From Haliovirga abyssi (GTDB taxonomy: Bacteria > Fusobacteriota > Fusobacteriia > Fusobacteriales > Haliovirgaceae): a stretch of DNA of 64,000 nucleotides. Of the stretch, positions 10,043 to 19,139 are shown piece after piece (positions within the stretch are counted from its first letter, which is position 1; each line of letters begins with the position of its first letter). A model generated the notes under the pieces. It worked only from the letters and a program-made list of their open reading frames with translations. It did not search any database and was not told where the DNA came from. The DNA lies in NCBI RefSeq assembly GCF_030295325.1, contig NZ_AP027059.1:1054001-1118000 (forward strand), read 5' to 3'. A program made the translations under genes and the position numbers.

Positions 10043-10637
10043 AATTTTTCTTGCAACTAAAAACAGAGGGAAAATAGATGAATTTAAAGATATTTTTAAA
10101 AAATATAATAATATAGAACTGTTATCAATGTTAGATGGATATGAATTTCATGATGTAATAGAAGATAAAGAGACTTTTGAAGAAAATAGTCAAAAAAAAG
10201 CATTGGAGATTGCAAAAGTTGTAAAAATGTTTGTGATATCAGACGATTCCGGACTTGAAGTTAAAGCTTTAGATGGAAGACCTGGAGTTTATTCAGCAAG
10301 ATATTCAGGTGAAAATGCTACAGATGAAACAAATAATAAAAAGCTTTTGAAAGAGATGAAAGATAAAACAGAGCGAGAGGGGAAATATATTTCAGCAATA
10401 ACAATTGCTTCTCCTAGTGGTAAATATAGAACATATGTAGGAGAAATAAAAGGAAAAATATTAGATAAAGAAGTTGGAAATAAAGGTTTTGGATATGATC
10501 CGCTATTTTATGTGGAAGAATATAAAAAAACTTTTGGAGAATTAGATGAAAAATTAAAAAATAATATTAGCCATAGAGCAAATGCTATGAAAAAACTTGA
10601 TAAAGAAATTTTAGAATTTTTAAAGGCAGGTGAATAA
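10032..10637 (+). CDS. rdgB: XTP/dITP pyrophosphatase (RdgB/HAM1)
   Basis: Housekeeping nucleotidase that hydrolyses deaminated purine triphosphates, preventing their incorporation into nucleic acid. Motifs: [11 protein letters not shown] at the N-terminus, [24 protein letters not shown] in the middle (split here as SDDSGLEV and [12 protein letters not shown]), GFGYDPLFY, and the SHRANAM segment near the C-terminus. The 201-residue length is normal. rph-rdgB is a common gene pair. Confidence 0.93.
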   Translation: MKYKIFLATKNRGKIDEFKDIFKKYNNIELLSMLDGYEFHDVIEDKETFEENSQKKALEIAKVVKMFVISDDSGLEVKALDGRPGVYSARYSGENATDETNNKKLLKEMKDKTEREGKYISAITIASPSGKYRTYVGEIKGKILDKEVGNKGFGYDPLFYVEEYKKTFGELDEKLKNNISHRANAMKKLDKEILEFLKAGE

Positions 10638-10639
10638 TT

Positions 10640-12112
10640 ATGAAATATATTAGTACAAGAGGTAATTATAAAAAAGTGAACTCTGCAGAAGCTATAAAAC
10701 TTGGGATGGTACCAGAAGGTGGACTTTTTGTGCCAGAAAGTATACCAAAATTAAATTTGGAAGATTTAAAAAATATTTCAAAAGAAAATTATCAAGAGAT
10801 AGCAAAAAAAATATTATCTTTATTTTTGACAGATTTTGATTCTAAAGAAATTAGCGAAATTGTAAATAATTCATATGGTGAAAATTTTGATACAAAAGAT
10901 GTCACTCCATTAGTAAAGATTAAAGATAATTTGTATATATTAGAGCTTTGGCATGGTCCAACAGCTGCATTTAAAGATATGGCACTTCAAATGTTGCCAC
11001 ATTTAATGCTAAAATCAAAAGAAAAAGTTGGAACAGACAAAACTACACTTATATTGGTGGCTACATCAGGGGATACAGGAAAAGCTGCTTTAGAAGGATT
11101 TAAAGATATAGATGGAATAGAGATAATAGTATTTTTCCCAGAAGAAGGTGTAAGCAAAGTTCAAGAATTACAAATGAGGACTACAACTGGAATAAATACA
11201 AAAGTTATTGGTATCAATGGTAATTTTGATGACTGTCAAACAGGAGTTAAAAATATTTTTTCGGATAAAATTTTAGCAACTGAGTTAGCTAAAAAAGGAT
11301 ATGAATTATCATCAGCTAATTCTATAAATTGGGGAAGACTTTTGCCACAAATAATATATTATTTTAAAGCATATTTTGAATTAGTAAATAACGATAAAAT
11401 AAAAATTGGAGAAAAAGTAAATTTTTCTGTACCAACTGGAAATTTTGGAAATATATTAGCAGGATATTATGCTAAAGAGATTGGGCTACCTGTTAATAAA
11501 TTTATATGTGCTTCAAATAAAAATAAAGTGTTATCAGATTTTATTAATACAGGAGAATATAATAAAAATAGAGATTTTTATAAAACTATGTCTCCTTCAA
11601 TGGATATTCTAATATCATCTAATTTAGAAAGATTTTTATTTGAAATAACAGGACATAATTCAGAAAAAATTGATAATTGGTATAAAGAATTAAATAAAAC
11701 TGGAAAATTTAATGTAGATGATGAAACTAAAAACAAAATAAATAAAATTATGGTTGCTGGATTCGCAAGTGAAGATGAAACAGAAGAAACTATATCTAAA
11801 ATTTATTCTGAAACAAATTATTTGTTAGATACACATACAGCAGTTGGAGTTAAAGTGGTAAATAATTATAATTTAGATGGAAAAACAATAGTTGATTCTA
11901 CAGCTAATCCGTATAAATTTACAGGAAATGTATTAAAAGCATTAACTGGAGAAAGTGAAAAAGATGAATTTGTAGCAATAGATAAACTAAATGAAAAAAC
12001 AAAAGTAGAAATACATAGAGCGGTAAAAGGGTTAGATAAGAAAGAGATATTACATAATGAAACTATTAGAAAAGATGAGATGAAGGATGTAGTAGTGAAA
12101 AGTGTAAAATAA
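10640..12112 (+). CDS. thrC: Threonine synthase
   Basis: PLP enzyme converting O-phospho-L-homoserine to threonine. It opens with the MKYISTRGNYKKVNSAEAI segment, carries the PLP lysine in HGPTAAFKDMALQ (near residue 113), and has the TSGDTGKAALEGF and SVPTGNFGNILAGYYA segments. At 490 residues it belongs to the longer class found in fungi and Gram-negatives. It starts two bases after rdgB. A double-hairpin repeat and then a terminator follow. Confidence 0.94.
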   Translation: MKYISTRGNYKKVNSAEAIKLGMVPEGGLFVPESIPKLNLEDLKNISKENYQEIAKKILSLFLTDFDSKEISEIVNNSYGENFDTKDVTPLVKIKDNLYILELWHGPTAAFKDMALQMLPHLMLKSKEKVGTDKTTLILVATSGDTGKAALEGFKDIDGIEIIVFFPEEGVSKVQELQMRTTTGINTKVIGINGNFDDCQTGVKNIFSDKILATELAKKGYELSSANSINWGRLLPQIIYYFKAYFELVNNDKIKIGEKVNFSVPTGNFGNILAGYYAKEIGLPVNKFICASNKNKVLSDFINTGEYNKNRDFYKTMSPSMDILISSNLERFLFEITGHNSEKIDNWYKELNKTGKFNVDDETKNKINKIMVAGFASEDETEETISKIYSETNYLLDTHTAVGVKVVNNYNLDGKTIVDSTANPYKFTGNVLKALTGESEKDEFVAIDKLNEKTKVEIHRAVKGLDKKEILHNETIRKDEMKDVVVKSVK

Positions 12113-12174
12113 AATTAGGCGAAAAGAGCTCATTTCCAATGTGGTTAAGTATTGGATTTTGGTTTAGTGGCTTA

Positions 12175-12281
12175 TAGACCTCATCCCCCAACCCCTTCTC
12201 CTAACTTAGGAGAAGGGGAGTTAAATAACAAAAAAGTCCTCTCCTAAGTTAGGAGAGGATTTAGGTGATGCCTGAAAATGG
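12175..12281. repeat. Double-hairpin dispersed repeat, copy 1
   Basis: This is a GC-rich element in AT-rich surroundings. Hairpin 1 (12192-12218) has perfect 13-bp arms of CCCCTTCTCCTAA type around one base. Hairpin 2 (12237-12259) is close to the reverse complement of hairpin 1's core. Short inverted ends (TAGACCTCA left, GGTGATGCCTGA right) frame them. A second copy lies at 53842-53948. The structure recalls REP- or MITE-like elements; no transposase is nearby. Confidence 0.75.
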
Positions 12282-12298
12282 ATAGAATTATATTAAAG

Positions 12299-12341
12299 AA
12301 GTGTTTTTGAAGAAATTATTTTCTTTGGAAACACTTTTTTT
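12299..12341 (+). terminator. Terminator after thrC
   Basis: AAGTGTTT pairs with AAACACTT, with partly paired A/T-rich arms inside, followed by a run of T. It separates the thrC unit from the sigma-54 activator gene. Confidence 0.8.
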
Positions 12342-12386
12342 AATACAATTTTTTATCATGTGGTAAAAAAGTTTTTATTATTACTG

Positions 12387-12415
12387 TTGACAATTCGTTC
12401 AAAAAGAGGTACTAT
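12387..12415 (+). promoter_or_regulatory. Promoter of the sigma-54 activator gene
   Basis: A consensus TTGACA (12387-12392) is 17 bp from TACTAT (12410-12415). The ATG at 12447 lies downstream. An in-frame GTG at 12360 lies upstream of this promoter, supporting the shorter protein. Confidence 0.6.
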
Positions 12416-12446
12416 TTTAACATACCAAAATAGGGCGGTGATCGAA

Positions 12447-13814
12447 ATGGATATATCGAAGAAAATATTAAATAGTATAAGTGAAGGAGTTTTTACAATA
12501 AATGATGAATGGAAAATAACTTCTTTTAATAAAGCAGCTGAAAAAATAACTGGTTATAAAAGAGAAGAAGTGATGGGAAAATATTGTAAAAATATATTTA
12601 AGAGTAATAAATGTAGTAAAGGTTGTCCTATGCTTGAAGTTATAGAGTATGATGAGCCAAAAGAAGAAAAAAGTGAAATGAATATAATTGACAAAGCAGG
12701 TAAAATAGTGCCAATAAGAGTTAAAAATTATTCTTTGAAAAATTCTGTTGGAGAAACCATTGGTGGAATTGAACTATTTGAAGATATACGAGAGATTATA
12801 GAACTGAAAAAGAGATTAAACGAAGAAAAAACTATTATAAGAGAATCAGATAAAATGGAAAAAATAATCGAATTAGCTAATGTTGCTTCCAAGTCGGATT
12901 CTACAATATTAATAACTGGAGAGACTGGAACAGGTAAAGAAGTTATAGCTAATTATATTTATAAAAATAGTGAAAGAAAAAACAGACCTTTTATAAAATT
13001 AAATTGTGCAGCACTGCCAGGAAGTGTTTTAGAATCGGAGCTTTTTGGGTATGAAAAAGGAGCTTTTACAGGGGCTGTAAAAACTAAAAAAGGATATTTT
13101 GAATTAGCGGATAAAGGAACAATATTTTTGGATGAAATAGGAGAATTAGAATATGGATTTCAAGCTAAGTTATTGAGAGTATTGCAAGAAGGAGAATTTT
13201 ATAGAATTGGAGGGGAAAAGTTAGTAAAAGTAGATATTAGAATTATAGCAGCTACAAATAAAGATTTAAAAAAAGAGGTTGTTGAGAAAAAATTTAGGGA
13301 GGATCTTTATTATAGATTGAATATATTTAATTTGCATATGCCTGCATTAAGAGATAGAAAAGAAGATATATTACCTTTGGTGTATAGTTTTATAAATAAA
13401 TTCAAAGTTAAATTTGAAAAAAATATAATGGGTATTTCAAAAGATGCTTTAAATGTTTTGGTTAATTATAGTTATCCTGGTAATATTCGGGAATTGGAAA
13501 ATATTATTGAACATAGTTTTATAGTTGCTAAAAATAATATGATTATGGTTGGAGACTGGCCAAATAATTTGGTAGAGAATAAATCTATTAAAAATAATGT
13601 GGAAAATGAAATTAAACAAAATGATAAGCTTGTCGAATTGAATGAAAATATTGAAATAAAGCCTTTAGATGAATTTGAAAAAGAATATATTTTGGGAGTT
13701 CTTAAAAAATTTGAAGGAAATAAGGCAAAGACTGCAAGAGAATTAAAAATTGATATAAAAAAATTGTATAGGCGATTAGAAAAATGGAGAAAAAATAGTC
13801 AAAACGGCATGTAG
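12447..13814 (+). CDS. Sigma-54-dependent transcriptional activator with PAS domain
   Basis: Enhancer-binding protein that would open sigma-54 RNA polymerase promoters. Order: PAS sensor (about 1-110), AAA+ domain with Walker A GETGTGKE (158-165) and the sigma-54 contact loop GAFTGA (205-210), and a Fis-type helix-turn-helix near the C-terminus (about 415-450). The PAS domain holds a Cys triad (C47, C56, C60) that could sense metal or redox state (inference). It heads the ORP-like cluster; the Desulfovibrio ORP operons are likewise controlled by sigma-54 and a cognate activator. The ATG start gives 455 residues. Confidence 0.92.
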   Translation: MDISKKILNSISEGVFTINDEWKITSFNKAAEKITGYKREEVMGKYCKNIFKSNKCSKGCPMLEVIEYDEPKEEKSEMNIIDKAGKIVPIRVKNYSLKNSVGETIGGIELFEDIREIIELKKRLNEEKTIIRESDKMEKIIELANVASKSDSTILITGETGTGKEVIANYIYKNSERKNRPFIKLNCAALPGSVLESELFGYEKGAFTGAVKTKKGYFELADKGTIFLDEIGELEYGFQAKLLRVLQEGEFYRIGGEKLVKVDIRIIAATNKDLKKEVVEKKFREDLYYRLNIFNLHMPALRDRKEDILPLVYSFINKFKVKFEKNIMGISKDALNVLVNYSYPGNIRELENIIEHSFIVAKNNMIMVGDWPNNLVENKSIKNNVENEIKQNDKLVELNENIEIKPLDEFEKEYILGVLKKFEGNKAKTARELKIDIKKLYRRLEKWRKNSQNGM

Positions 13815-13879
13815 GTGCATAAAGGTATGCTGTTTTGGGATGGTATCTATATAAAGAATGTTTTATTTCAAATTAATAA

Positions 13880-13909
13880 TTGATATTTATGAAATAGAAT
13901 TGCTATAAG
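13880..13909 (+). promoter_or_regulatory. Possible promoter of the permease pair
   Basis: TTGATA (13880-13885) and TATAAG (13904-13909) are 18 bp apart. The same stretch holds TTGCT preceded at the right distance by only one of the two expected G bases, so a sigma-54 promoter is possible but weak. Confidence 0.4.
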
Positions 13910-13978
13910 TAAGTTATTAAGAAAGTAAGTAATTAATTTAAATATAGTAAAAAATAAAATTAGGGAGGTTAAAAAAAT

Positions 13979-14461
13979 ATGATATTTTTATATATTTTGA
14001 CTTTAGTTGCAGTGTTAATATCATTTTTAATTAATGCAAAGAAAACAAAGAAAGCTGTAATTATGGGAGTGAAAAAATTATGGAAAATAACTCCAGCATT
14101 TATTGCGATTATTATAGTGGTATCAATTGTTTTATATTTAGTACCAAAGGAAATGATCGTTCATTATCTTGGTGGATCAAATACATATTTTGGAATGATT
14201 TTGGCTTTAATAATTGGGACAATAACAGTTTTACCAGGTCCTATAGTATATCCTCTTTGTGGAATACTTCTTGAGCAAGGAGTGTCATATGGTGTTATTG
14301 CTGCATTTTCAGTTTCTCTTATGCTTGTAGGAGTATTATCGTTTCCGGTTGAAAGTGCTTATTTTGGTAAAAAATTTGCTGTTTTAAGAAATTTAACAAG
14401 TCTTTTTATTGCTGTTGTTGTAGCGTTGGTATTTGCATTTTTAAATGGGAGGTTATCATGA
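13979..14461 (+). CDS. YraQ/ArsP-like half permease, first of pair
   Basis: Small inner membrane protein of 160 residues with about four or five hydrophobic segments. The HYLGG segment and the Gly/Pro-rich LPGPIVYPLCG stretch resemble one half of the predicted permease family PF03773 (YraQ, ArsP). The next gene supplies a second, related half, overlapping by 4 bp, so the two probably assemble as a heterodimer. The substrate is unknown; in this cluster a metal, metalloid or sulfur compound is a reasonable guess. A strong GGAGG site precedes the ATG. Confidence 0.7.
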   Translation: MIFLYILTLVAVLISFLINAKKTKKAVIMGVKKLWKITPAFIAIIIVVSIVLYLVPKEMIVHYLGGSNTYFGMILALIIGTITVLPGPIVYPLCGILLEQGVSYGVIAAFSVSLMLVGVLSFPVESAYFGKKFAVLRNLTSLFIAVVVALVFAFLNGRLS

Positions 14462-14994
14462 AAAAATCAAAAAATAATAAGATTAAAAAAATTATTTTTG
14501 CTCTGTTTTTTATTTTTATATCTTTTTCTTATTTTATAAAATTTACTCCAGGTGTTTTAGTAGGTAAAAATTTTATTGATTTTGCACTTCAAATGATTGA
14601 AATGTTACCACCGATATTTATATTAGTTGGGCTTTTTGATGTATGGGTAAAAAAAGAAACTATAGAAAAACATTTAGGTAAAGATGGTGGGTTTAAAAGC
14701 TATATTTTGGTTTTTATATTGGCAGCTCCAATGGCTGGAGGGCTTCTAGCAGCGTTTCCAATTGCATATGCTATCTATAAAAAAGGAGCAAGGCTTACAG
14801 TTATGCTTGTTTTTTTAGGTGCTGTTGGGATAGGACGTGTTCCTATGGTTCTTTTTGAAGCTTCATTTTTGGGAATAAAGTTTAGTGCTATTCGTTTAAT
14901 TGTATCTATTCCTCTTGTAATTATTACAGGAGTTATGTTAGGAAGAGCATTGGAAAAAAGAGAATATAAATTACCTGAAAATAATCAAAATTAA
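14458..14994 (+). CDS. YraQ/ArsP-like half permease, second of pair
   Basis: Membrane protein of 178 residues with a basic N-terminus and about five hydrophobic segments. The HLGKDGG stretch and LAAPMAGGLLAAFPIAYA correspond to the HYLGG and Pro/Gly-rich segments of the preceding protein, as expected for two halves of a PF03773-type permease. Translation is coupled (ATGA overlap). Full-length members normally carry both halves in one chain, so this looks like a split permease. Function is inferred from family and neighbours only. Confidence 0.7.
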   Translation: MKKSKNNKIKKIIFALFFIFISFSYFIKFTPGVLVGKNFIDFALQMIEMLPPIFILVGLFDVWVKKETIEKHLGKDGGFKSYILVFILAAPMAGGLLAAFPIAYAIYKKGARLTVMLVFLGAVGIGRVPMVLFEASFLGIKFSAIRLIVSIPLVIITGVMLGRALEKREYKLPENNQN

Positions 14995-15034
14995 TATAAG
15001 TTAATATTTTTGAAACAAATTTGCTTATATTAAT
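14990..15034 (+). promoter_or_regulatory. Inverted repeat between permease pair and TPR-like gene
   Basis: Perfect 11-bp arms (ATTAATATAAG at 14990-15000, its complement at 15024-15034) flank TTGAAA, and a TATAGA follows at 15034. It may be an operator or RNA stem. Confidence 0.45.
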
Positions 15035-15050
15035 ATAGAGGGTGGTGGAA

Positions 15051-15416
15051 ATGAGAAATAGACATAGATGTGGGATGAGAATGAGTGCAAATAAATATTT
15101 GATGATGAAAGATTATGAAACTGCATATAATTTATATAAGAATATGATTGATGAAAATGGAACCGTTAATGATTATTTAAAATATATATTTATTCTTGTT
15201 ATGTTAAATAGAAGTTATGAAGCTGTAGAAATCGTAAATAAAATATTGCCATCTGCTATAAAATGTAAAGGATATGGGCTATTAAAAGAATTAATAAAAG
15301 ATAATATTGATATAATTAGAGATAGAGGAGATATTATAGGAGAAAAAATATTTAAACTTATTTTAGGAGATGGAAAAGATGGAAGTAACAGTTTTGATGG
15401 AAAACCTTGTATATAA
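15051..15416 (+). CDS. Small TPR-like protein of unknown function
   Basis: A 121-residue, mostly helical protein. One tetratricopeptide-like unit is visible (about residues 11-40, KDYETAYNLYKNMI pattern), followed by further helices. The N-terminus is basic with a CGMRM motif. AGGGTGGTGG precedes the ATG. Its 3' end overlaps the next gene by 38 bp, suggesting co-expression. Possibly an adaptor in the cluster; no function is assigned. Confidence 0.6.
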   Translation: MRNRHRCGMRMSANKYLMMKDYETAYNLYKNMIDENGTVNDYLKYIFILVMLNRSYEAVEIVNKILPSAIKCKGYGLLKELIKDNIDIIRDRGDIIGEKIFKLILGDGKDGSNSFDGKPCI

Positions 15417-16203
15417 ACAAGGTTTAAAAAGTGAACATGGGTTATCTTTTTTATTAAAATCAGATGATTTGAAAATAATTTTTGATACAGGGCAAACAGG
15501 AGATTTTATATGTAACGCTATTGCATTAGGAGAAAATTTAAAAAATGTTGATTATGTAGTTTTAAGTCATGGTCATTATGATCATACAGGTGGATTAAAA
15601 AGATTTTTAGATATAAATAAAACTGCAAAAATAATTATGAAAAAAGAGGCGTTAGAAGAAAAATATTCGAATTCAACTGGGAAAATAAGACCAATAGGAT
15701 TTGAATTAAAAGATAGTTATATGAATTATGATAATGAATTTATATTTGTAGATGGTTTTTATGATATTAATAAAAATATTAGAGTAATTGGAGATATAAA
15801 AAAATATACTGATTATGAAGATGATGAAAAAAAACTGTTTATAAAAAAAGATGAAGAATTTATAAAAGATAGTTTTAAAGATGAACTATTTTTAGTTGAA
15901 AAAAATGATAATAATAAAAAAATAGACATTATAACAGGATGTTCTCATAATGGGATTATAAATATTATAAAAACTGCAAAATATAATTTTGAGGATTATA
16001 AAATAAATTCAGTTATTGGAGGAACACATTTAAAAGGAAAATCAAGCGATAGAATAGAAAAAACTATAAAAGCATTAGAAAAATTAGAAATAAATAAAAT
16101 TGGAGTTAATCATTGCACAGGTATTGATAGTTATACAATTTTAAAATCAAAATTAGGCGATAATATTTTTTACGCATATACAGGATTAAAAATAAATTTA
16201 TAG
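15379..16203 (+). CDS. Metallo-beta-lactamase fold hydrolase
   Basis: Cytoplasmic MBL-fold protein with the metal motif HGHYDH (H64, H66, D68, H69), further His in GCSHNG and GGTHL, and a C-terminal NHCTG. The layout matches the family annotated as 7,8-dihydropterin-6-methyl-4-aminobenzene phosphate synthase-like, often found beside NifX/Mrp genes in anaerobes. The ATG at 15379 is preferred over 15370 because GGAG (15366-15369) is well spaced only for the former. The physiological substrate is unknown. Confidence 0.82.
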   Translation: MEVTVLMENLVYKQGLKSEHGLSFLLKSDDLKIIFDTGQTGDFICNAIALGENLKNVDYVVLSHGHYDHTGGLKRFLDINKTAKIIMKKEALEEKYSNSTGKIRPIGFELKDSYMNYDNEFIFVDGFYDINKNIRVIGDIKKYTDYEDDEKKLFIKKDEEFIKDSFKDELFLVEKNDNNKKIDIITGCSHNGIINIIKTAKYNFEDYKINSVIGGTHLKGKSSDRIEKTIKALEKLEINKIGVNHCTGIDSYTILKSKLGDNIFYAYTGLKINL

Positions 16204-16213
16204 GAGGATTAAA

Positions 16214-17449
16214 ATGGCAGAACAACAAGTAAATAATGATCAAGCAATGCAAGATATGAGATTAAAAGCAAATGTAGAAAAAATCAAACATAAAATTGTG
16301 GTAATGAGTGGAAAAGGTGGAGTTGGAAAATCTACTGTTGCTACAAATATAGCTTATGGATTAGCATTAGAAGGGAAAAAAGTTGGGCTTTTAGATGCAG
16401 ATGTACATGGACCAAATATTCCATTAATGTTAGGTATTGAAGGAAAAAAGATTGCTAATTTAGCAGAGCCATATCAAGTACATGAAAATTTAAAAGTTGT
16501 TTCTTTGAGCTTTTATGTGGGAAGTTCTGATGATCCGATTATTTGGAGAGGTCCTGCAAAAACAGGAGCAATAAAACAACTTTTAGCTGATGTAAATTGG
16601 GGCGACTTAGATTATATGGTAGTTGATTTGCCACCAGGAACAGGAGATGAACCATTAACAATAGCTCAAAATATTGGAAAAGTAGATGGAACTGTAATAG
16701 TAACAACACCACAAAATGTAGCATTACTTGATTCAAGAAAGTCAGTGAAATTTTCAAAATTATTAAATATGCCTATACTTGGTATAGTAGAAAATATGAG
16801 CGGATTTATTTGCCCTCATTGTGGAGAAAGAGTAGATATATTTAAATCTGGTGGAGGAGAAGCTGCTGCAAAAGAGTTAGGTGTGAATTTCTTAGGGAAA
16901 ATACCAATGGATCCAGCTATTGTTGAAGCAGGAGATAGTGGGAAACCGTTTATCTATTTTAATAACGGAGGAATTGCAGCTGGTATATTTACAGGAATTG
17001 TAGATGAATTAATAACTAAATCTGAAGGAAAAACAACTGAAAAGAAAGAAGAAGAAAAAACAGGAAATAGTGGAGGAGAAAAAATTATGAGAATAGCATT
17101 TCCAACAAATGATAGAGTTAATGTAGAAGAACATTTTGGACATTGTAAAGAGTTTGCTATATTTGAGGTAGAAGCTGGGAAAATATTAAAAACTGAATTT
17201 ATAACACCACCACCACACGAACCTGGAGTGCTACCTAAATTTTTACATGAAGAGAAAGTTAATATAATAATTACTGGAGGAATGGGTCAAAGGGCTGTAG
17301 ATATATTTCATTCTAATGAGATTGATGTTATATTGGGAGCAAGTGGAAGTATGGAAGATGTGTTAAATGAATATTTAGGCGGAGATCTATATTCTAAAGG
17401 ATCGGCATGTAATCATGATCATGATGATGACCACGAATGTAATCACTAA
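16214..17449 (+). CDS. Mrp/ApbC-type Fe-S carrier ATPase fused to an ORP/NifX domain
   Basis: Residues 1-270 are an Mrp P-loop ATPase: deviant Walker [10 protein letters not shown] (33-41), [18 protein letters not shown], and CPHC (C200, C203), the metal-binding pair of Fe-S carriers. After an acidic linker, residues 292-400 form a dinitrogenase cofactor (NifX/ORP) domain with GHC and GGMGQRA segments, ending in a His/Asp/Cys-rich tail. This is the Mrp-ORP architecture of Desulfovibrio orange protein clusters. GGAGGAG lies 9 bases before an internal ATG (17087), so a free ORP domain could also be made. Confidence 0.9.
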   Translation: MAEQQVNNDQAMQDMRLKANVEKIKHKIVVMSGKGGVGKSTVATNIAYGLALEGKKVGLLDADVHGPNIPLMLGIEGKKIANLAEPYQVHENLKVVSLSFYVGSSDDPIIWRGPAKTGAIKQLLADVNWGDLDYMVVDLPPGTGDEPLTIAQNIGKVDGTVIVTTPQNVALLDSRKSVKFSKLLNMPILGIVENMSGFICPHCGERVDIFKSGGGEAAAKELGVNFLGKIPMDPAIVEAGDSGKPFIYFNNGGIAAGIFTGIVDELITKSEGKTTEKKEEEKTGNSGGEKIMRIAFPTNDRVNVEEHFGHCKEFAIFEVEAGKILKTEFITPPPHEPGVLPKFLHEEKVNIIITGGMGQRAVDIFHSNEIDVILGASGSMEDVLNEYLGGDLYSKGSACNHDHDDDHECNH

Positions 17450-17460
17450 AATTAAGTTTA

Positions 17461-17562
17461 ACTTATATGAAACCGAGAAATCGGTTTTATATAAGTGCTG
17501 AAATTTTGCAAATCAAAATATTAGCACTTATAATGAAATATTTGCCTGGTTTTAAGGGCAAA
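17461..17562 (+). promoter_or_regulatory. Three consecutive stem-loops before the DUF5320 gene
   Basis: Stem 1 (17461-17496) pairs ACTTATAT with ATATAAGT through a GC-richer centre. Stem 2 (17493-17529) shares bases with stem 1 and pairs AAGTGCT with AGCACTT, 14 of 16 matched. Stem 3 pairs TTTGCC (17541-17546) with GGGCAAA (17556-17562). Stems 1 and 2 cannot both form fully, as in switching leaders, and no T tract follows. It may be regulatory or an mRNA processing site. Confidence 0.5.
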
Positions 17563-17587
17563 AACTATGAAATGGAGGTTGATTAAA

Positions 17588-17935
17588 ATGAGAGGAAACA
17601 GAAGAGGACCATTAAATGAAGGTCCAATGACAGGAAGAGGATTAGGATTATGTAGCGGGAGTGAAACTACTGGATATGTAAAAGAAGGCGGTAGATTGGG
17701 ATTAGGATTAGGTAGAAGAAATGGAGCAGGAATGGTTGGAGGCTTTGGAAGAAGAGGCGGAAACGTTGGAGCAGGAAGAGGCTTTGGATTTAGAGGCAGA
17801 GGATATGGATATGAAAATTATTCTGCACCTGCTATTAATGAAACAGAATATTTAAAAGAAGAAGAAAAAGTTTTAAGAGCAAACTTAGATGCTATTTCTA
17901 AAAGATTGGAAGAATTAGAAAAAAATAGTAAATAA
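17588..17935 (+). CDS. DUF5320-type small Gly/Arg-rich protein
   Basis: A 115-residue protein. The N-terminal GPMTGRGLGLC is the signature of DUF5320 proteins, which accompany NifX/ORP and MinD-ferredoxin genes in anaerobes. The middle (about 30-75) is rich in Gly and Arg, and the last 35 residues predict as a coiled coil (KEEEKVLRANLDAISKRLEELE). GGAGG (17574-17578) selects the ATG at 17588 over one 21 bases upstream. Role unknown; scaffold or cofactor handling is a guess. Confidence 0.75.
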   Translation: MRGNRRGPLNEGPMTGRGLGLCSGSETTGYVKEGGRLGLGLGRRNGAGMVGGFGRRGGNVGAGRGFGFRGRGYGYENYSAPAINETEYLKEEEKVLRANLDAISKRLEELEKNSK

Positions 17936-17969
17936 TTTAACTATGAAAATCAGTAAAACGTACCAGAAG

Positions 17970-18005
17970 ATTGGTGTGTTTGATATGAGATTCAAACACA
18001 CCAAT
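17970..18005 (+). terminator. Perfect 14-bp stem-loop after the DUF5320 gene
   Basis: Arms ATTGGTGTGTTTGA (17970-17983) and its exact complement (17992-18005) close an 8-base loop. There is no T tract, so it may stabilise or process the message rather than terminate it. Confidence 0.5.
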
Positions 18006-18047
18006 TATATTAATTAAAATGAAATATTAATTTGGAGGAAAAATAAA

Positions 18048-19118
18048 ATGGAGAAAAAAGTAATAAAGAATTTTAGCCCTTCTTGGTTTGCGGTGGTTAT
18101 GAGTACAGGAATTATACCAATTGATTTATGTTTGGCAAAATCAAGCGTCCCTTTTTATTCTACTTTAGCAAAAATATTTTTTGTTTTATCAACATTAGTA
18201 TTTGTTGCATTATTTATACCATGGATTATTAGATTTTTTACAAATATGGATGAGATAAAAAAAGATTTAAGACATCCTGTATTGGGGAGCTTTTTCCCAA
18301 CAGTTGCAATAGCAACTTTGATATTAGCAATTGATTTTTTAAGAATAGGAGAATCCTTTTTAGGAAAAGAGTTAGCTTTAAAAATAGCATTAATTCTTTT
18401 TGTAATAGGTACAATCGGTGTATTTTTATTTGGATTTATTATATTACCACTAACTTATATTAGTGATAATATAAATTTACAACATGCTAATTTTGGCTGG
18501 TTTATACCGCCGGTTTCTCATCTTATAATTGCTGTTGTAGGGCTTGATTTAGTTCCACATTATAAAAATACAGTTTTAGGAAATAATATTTTTATAATAT
18601 CTTTAATTGGAGCAGGAATAGGTATGTTTTTATATTTATTTGTGGGTGCAATTGTATATCATAGATATATTTATCATGAAATGCCAATGCCTAAATTGGC
18701 CTCAACATTTTTTATAGGCATGTCTCCAACAGCTATTTTAACAATTATATTGGTAAAATTAGTTGCAGCTTCTAAATTTGTAAGTTATAATATAAATGTT
18801 GGAGCAATAAGTTCAGTTTCTAAAGTTTTGGGTATTGCATTTTGGGGATTTAGTATATGGTGGTTTATTATTTCGTTGATAGTTTTAGTTCATCATATTA
18901 AATCAAAACAATTACCTTATGCTTTAAGTTGGTGGGCTTTTATATTTCCAATTGGTGCTTTAGGTGTGTCTACTGGAGCGATTAATAAATTGGTGCATTT
19001 CAAATATTTTATATATTTTTTAAATGGGATAGATATTGTACTGTTAGCAATGTGGCTATTTATAGGAATAAAAACCATAAAAGGCATAGTCAATGGAACT
19101 GTTTTTGAGGCGCATTAA
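18048..19118 (+). CDS. TDT family (TehA/SLAC1-like) membrane transporter
   Basis: Inner membrane protein of 356 residues with about ten hydrophobic helices. The opening FSPSWFAVVMSTGIIP matches the tellurite-resistance/dicarboxylate transporter (TDT) family, whose members carry anions such as C4-dicarboxylates, sulfite or nitrate. Substrate cannot be read from sequence; sulfite or another sulfur anion would suit the metal-sulfur neighbours but this is inference. It has its own GGAGG site and is 21 bp from the DUF89 gene. Confidence 0.85.
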   Translation: MEKKVIKNFSPSWFAVVMSTGIIPIDLCLAKSSVPFYSTLAKIFFVLSTLVFVALFIPWIIRFFTNMDEIKKDLRHPVLGSFFPTVAIATLILAIDFLRIGESFLGKELALKIALILFVIGTIGVFLFGFIILPLTYISDNINLQHANFGWFIPPVSHLIIAVVGLDLVPHYKNTVLGNNIFIISLIGAGIGMFLYLFVGAIVYHRYIYHEMPMPKLASTFFIGMSPTAILTIILVKLVAASKFVSYNINVGAISSVSKVLGIAFWGFSIWWFIISLIVLVHHIKSKQLPYALSWWAFIFPIGALGVSTGAINKLVHFKYFIYFLNGIDIVLLAMWLFIGIKTIKGIVNGTVFEAH

Positions 19119-19139
19119 ATAATAAAATAGGAGTGGATT

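Noticed and set aside
12360-12446. Longer N-terminus of the sigma-54 activator from the GTG at 12360
   Set aside because: A promoter at 12387-12415 lies inside this stretch and the PAS domain begins only after the ATG at 12447.
13880-15034. Sigma-54 (-24/-12) promoters before cluster genes
   Set aside because: TTGC-type -12 elements occur at about 13899 and 15020, but the paired GG at -24 is missing in each; sigma-70-like elements fit better.
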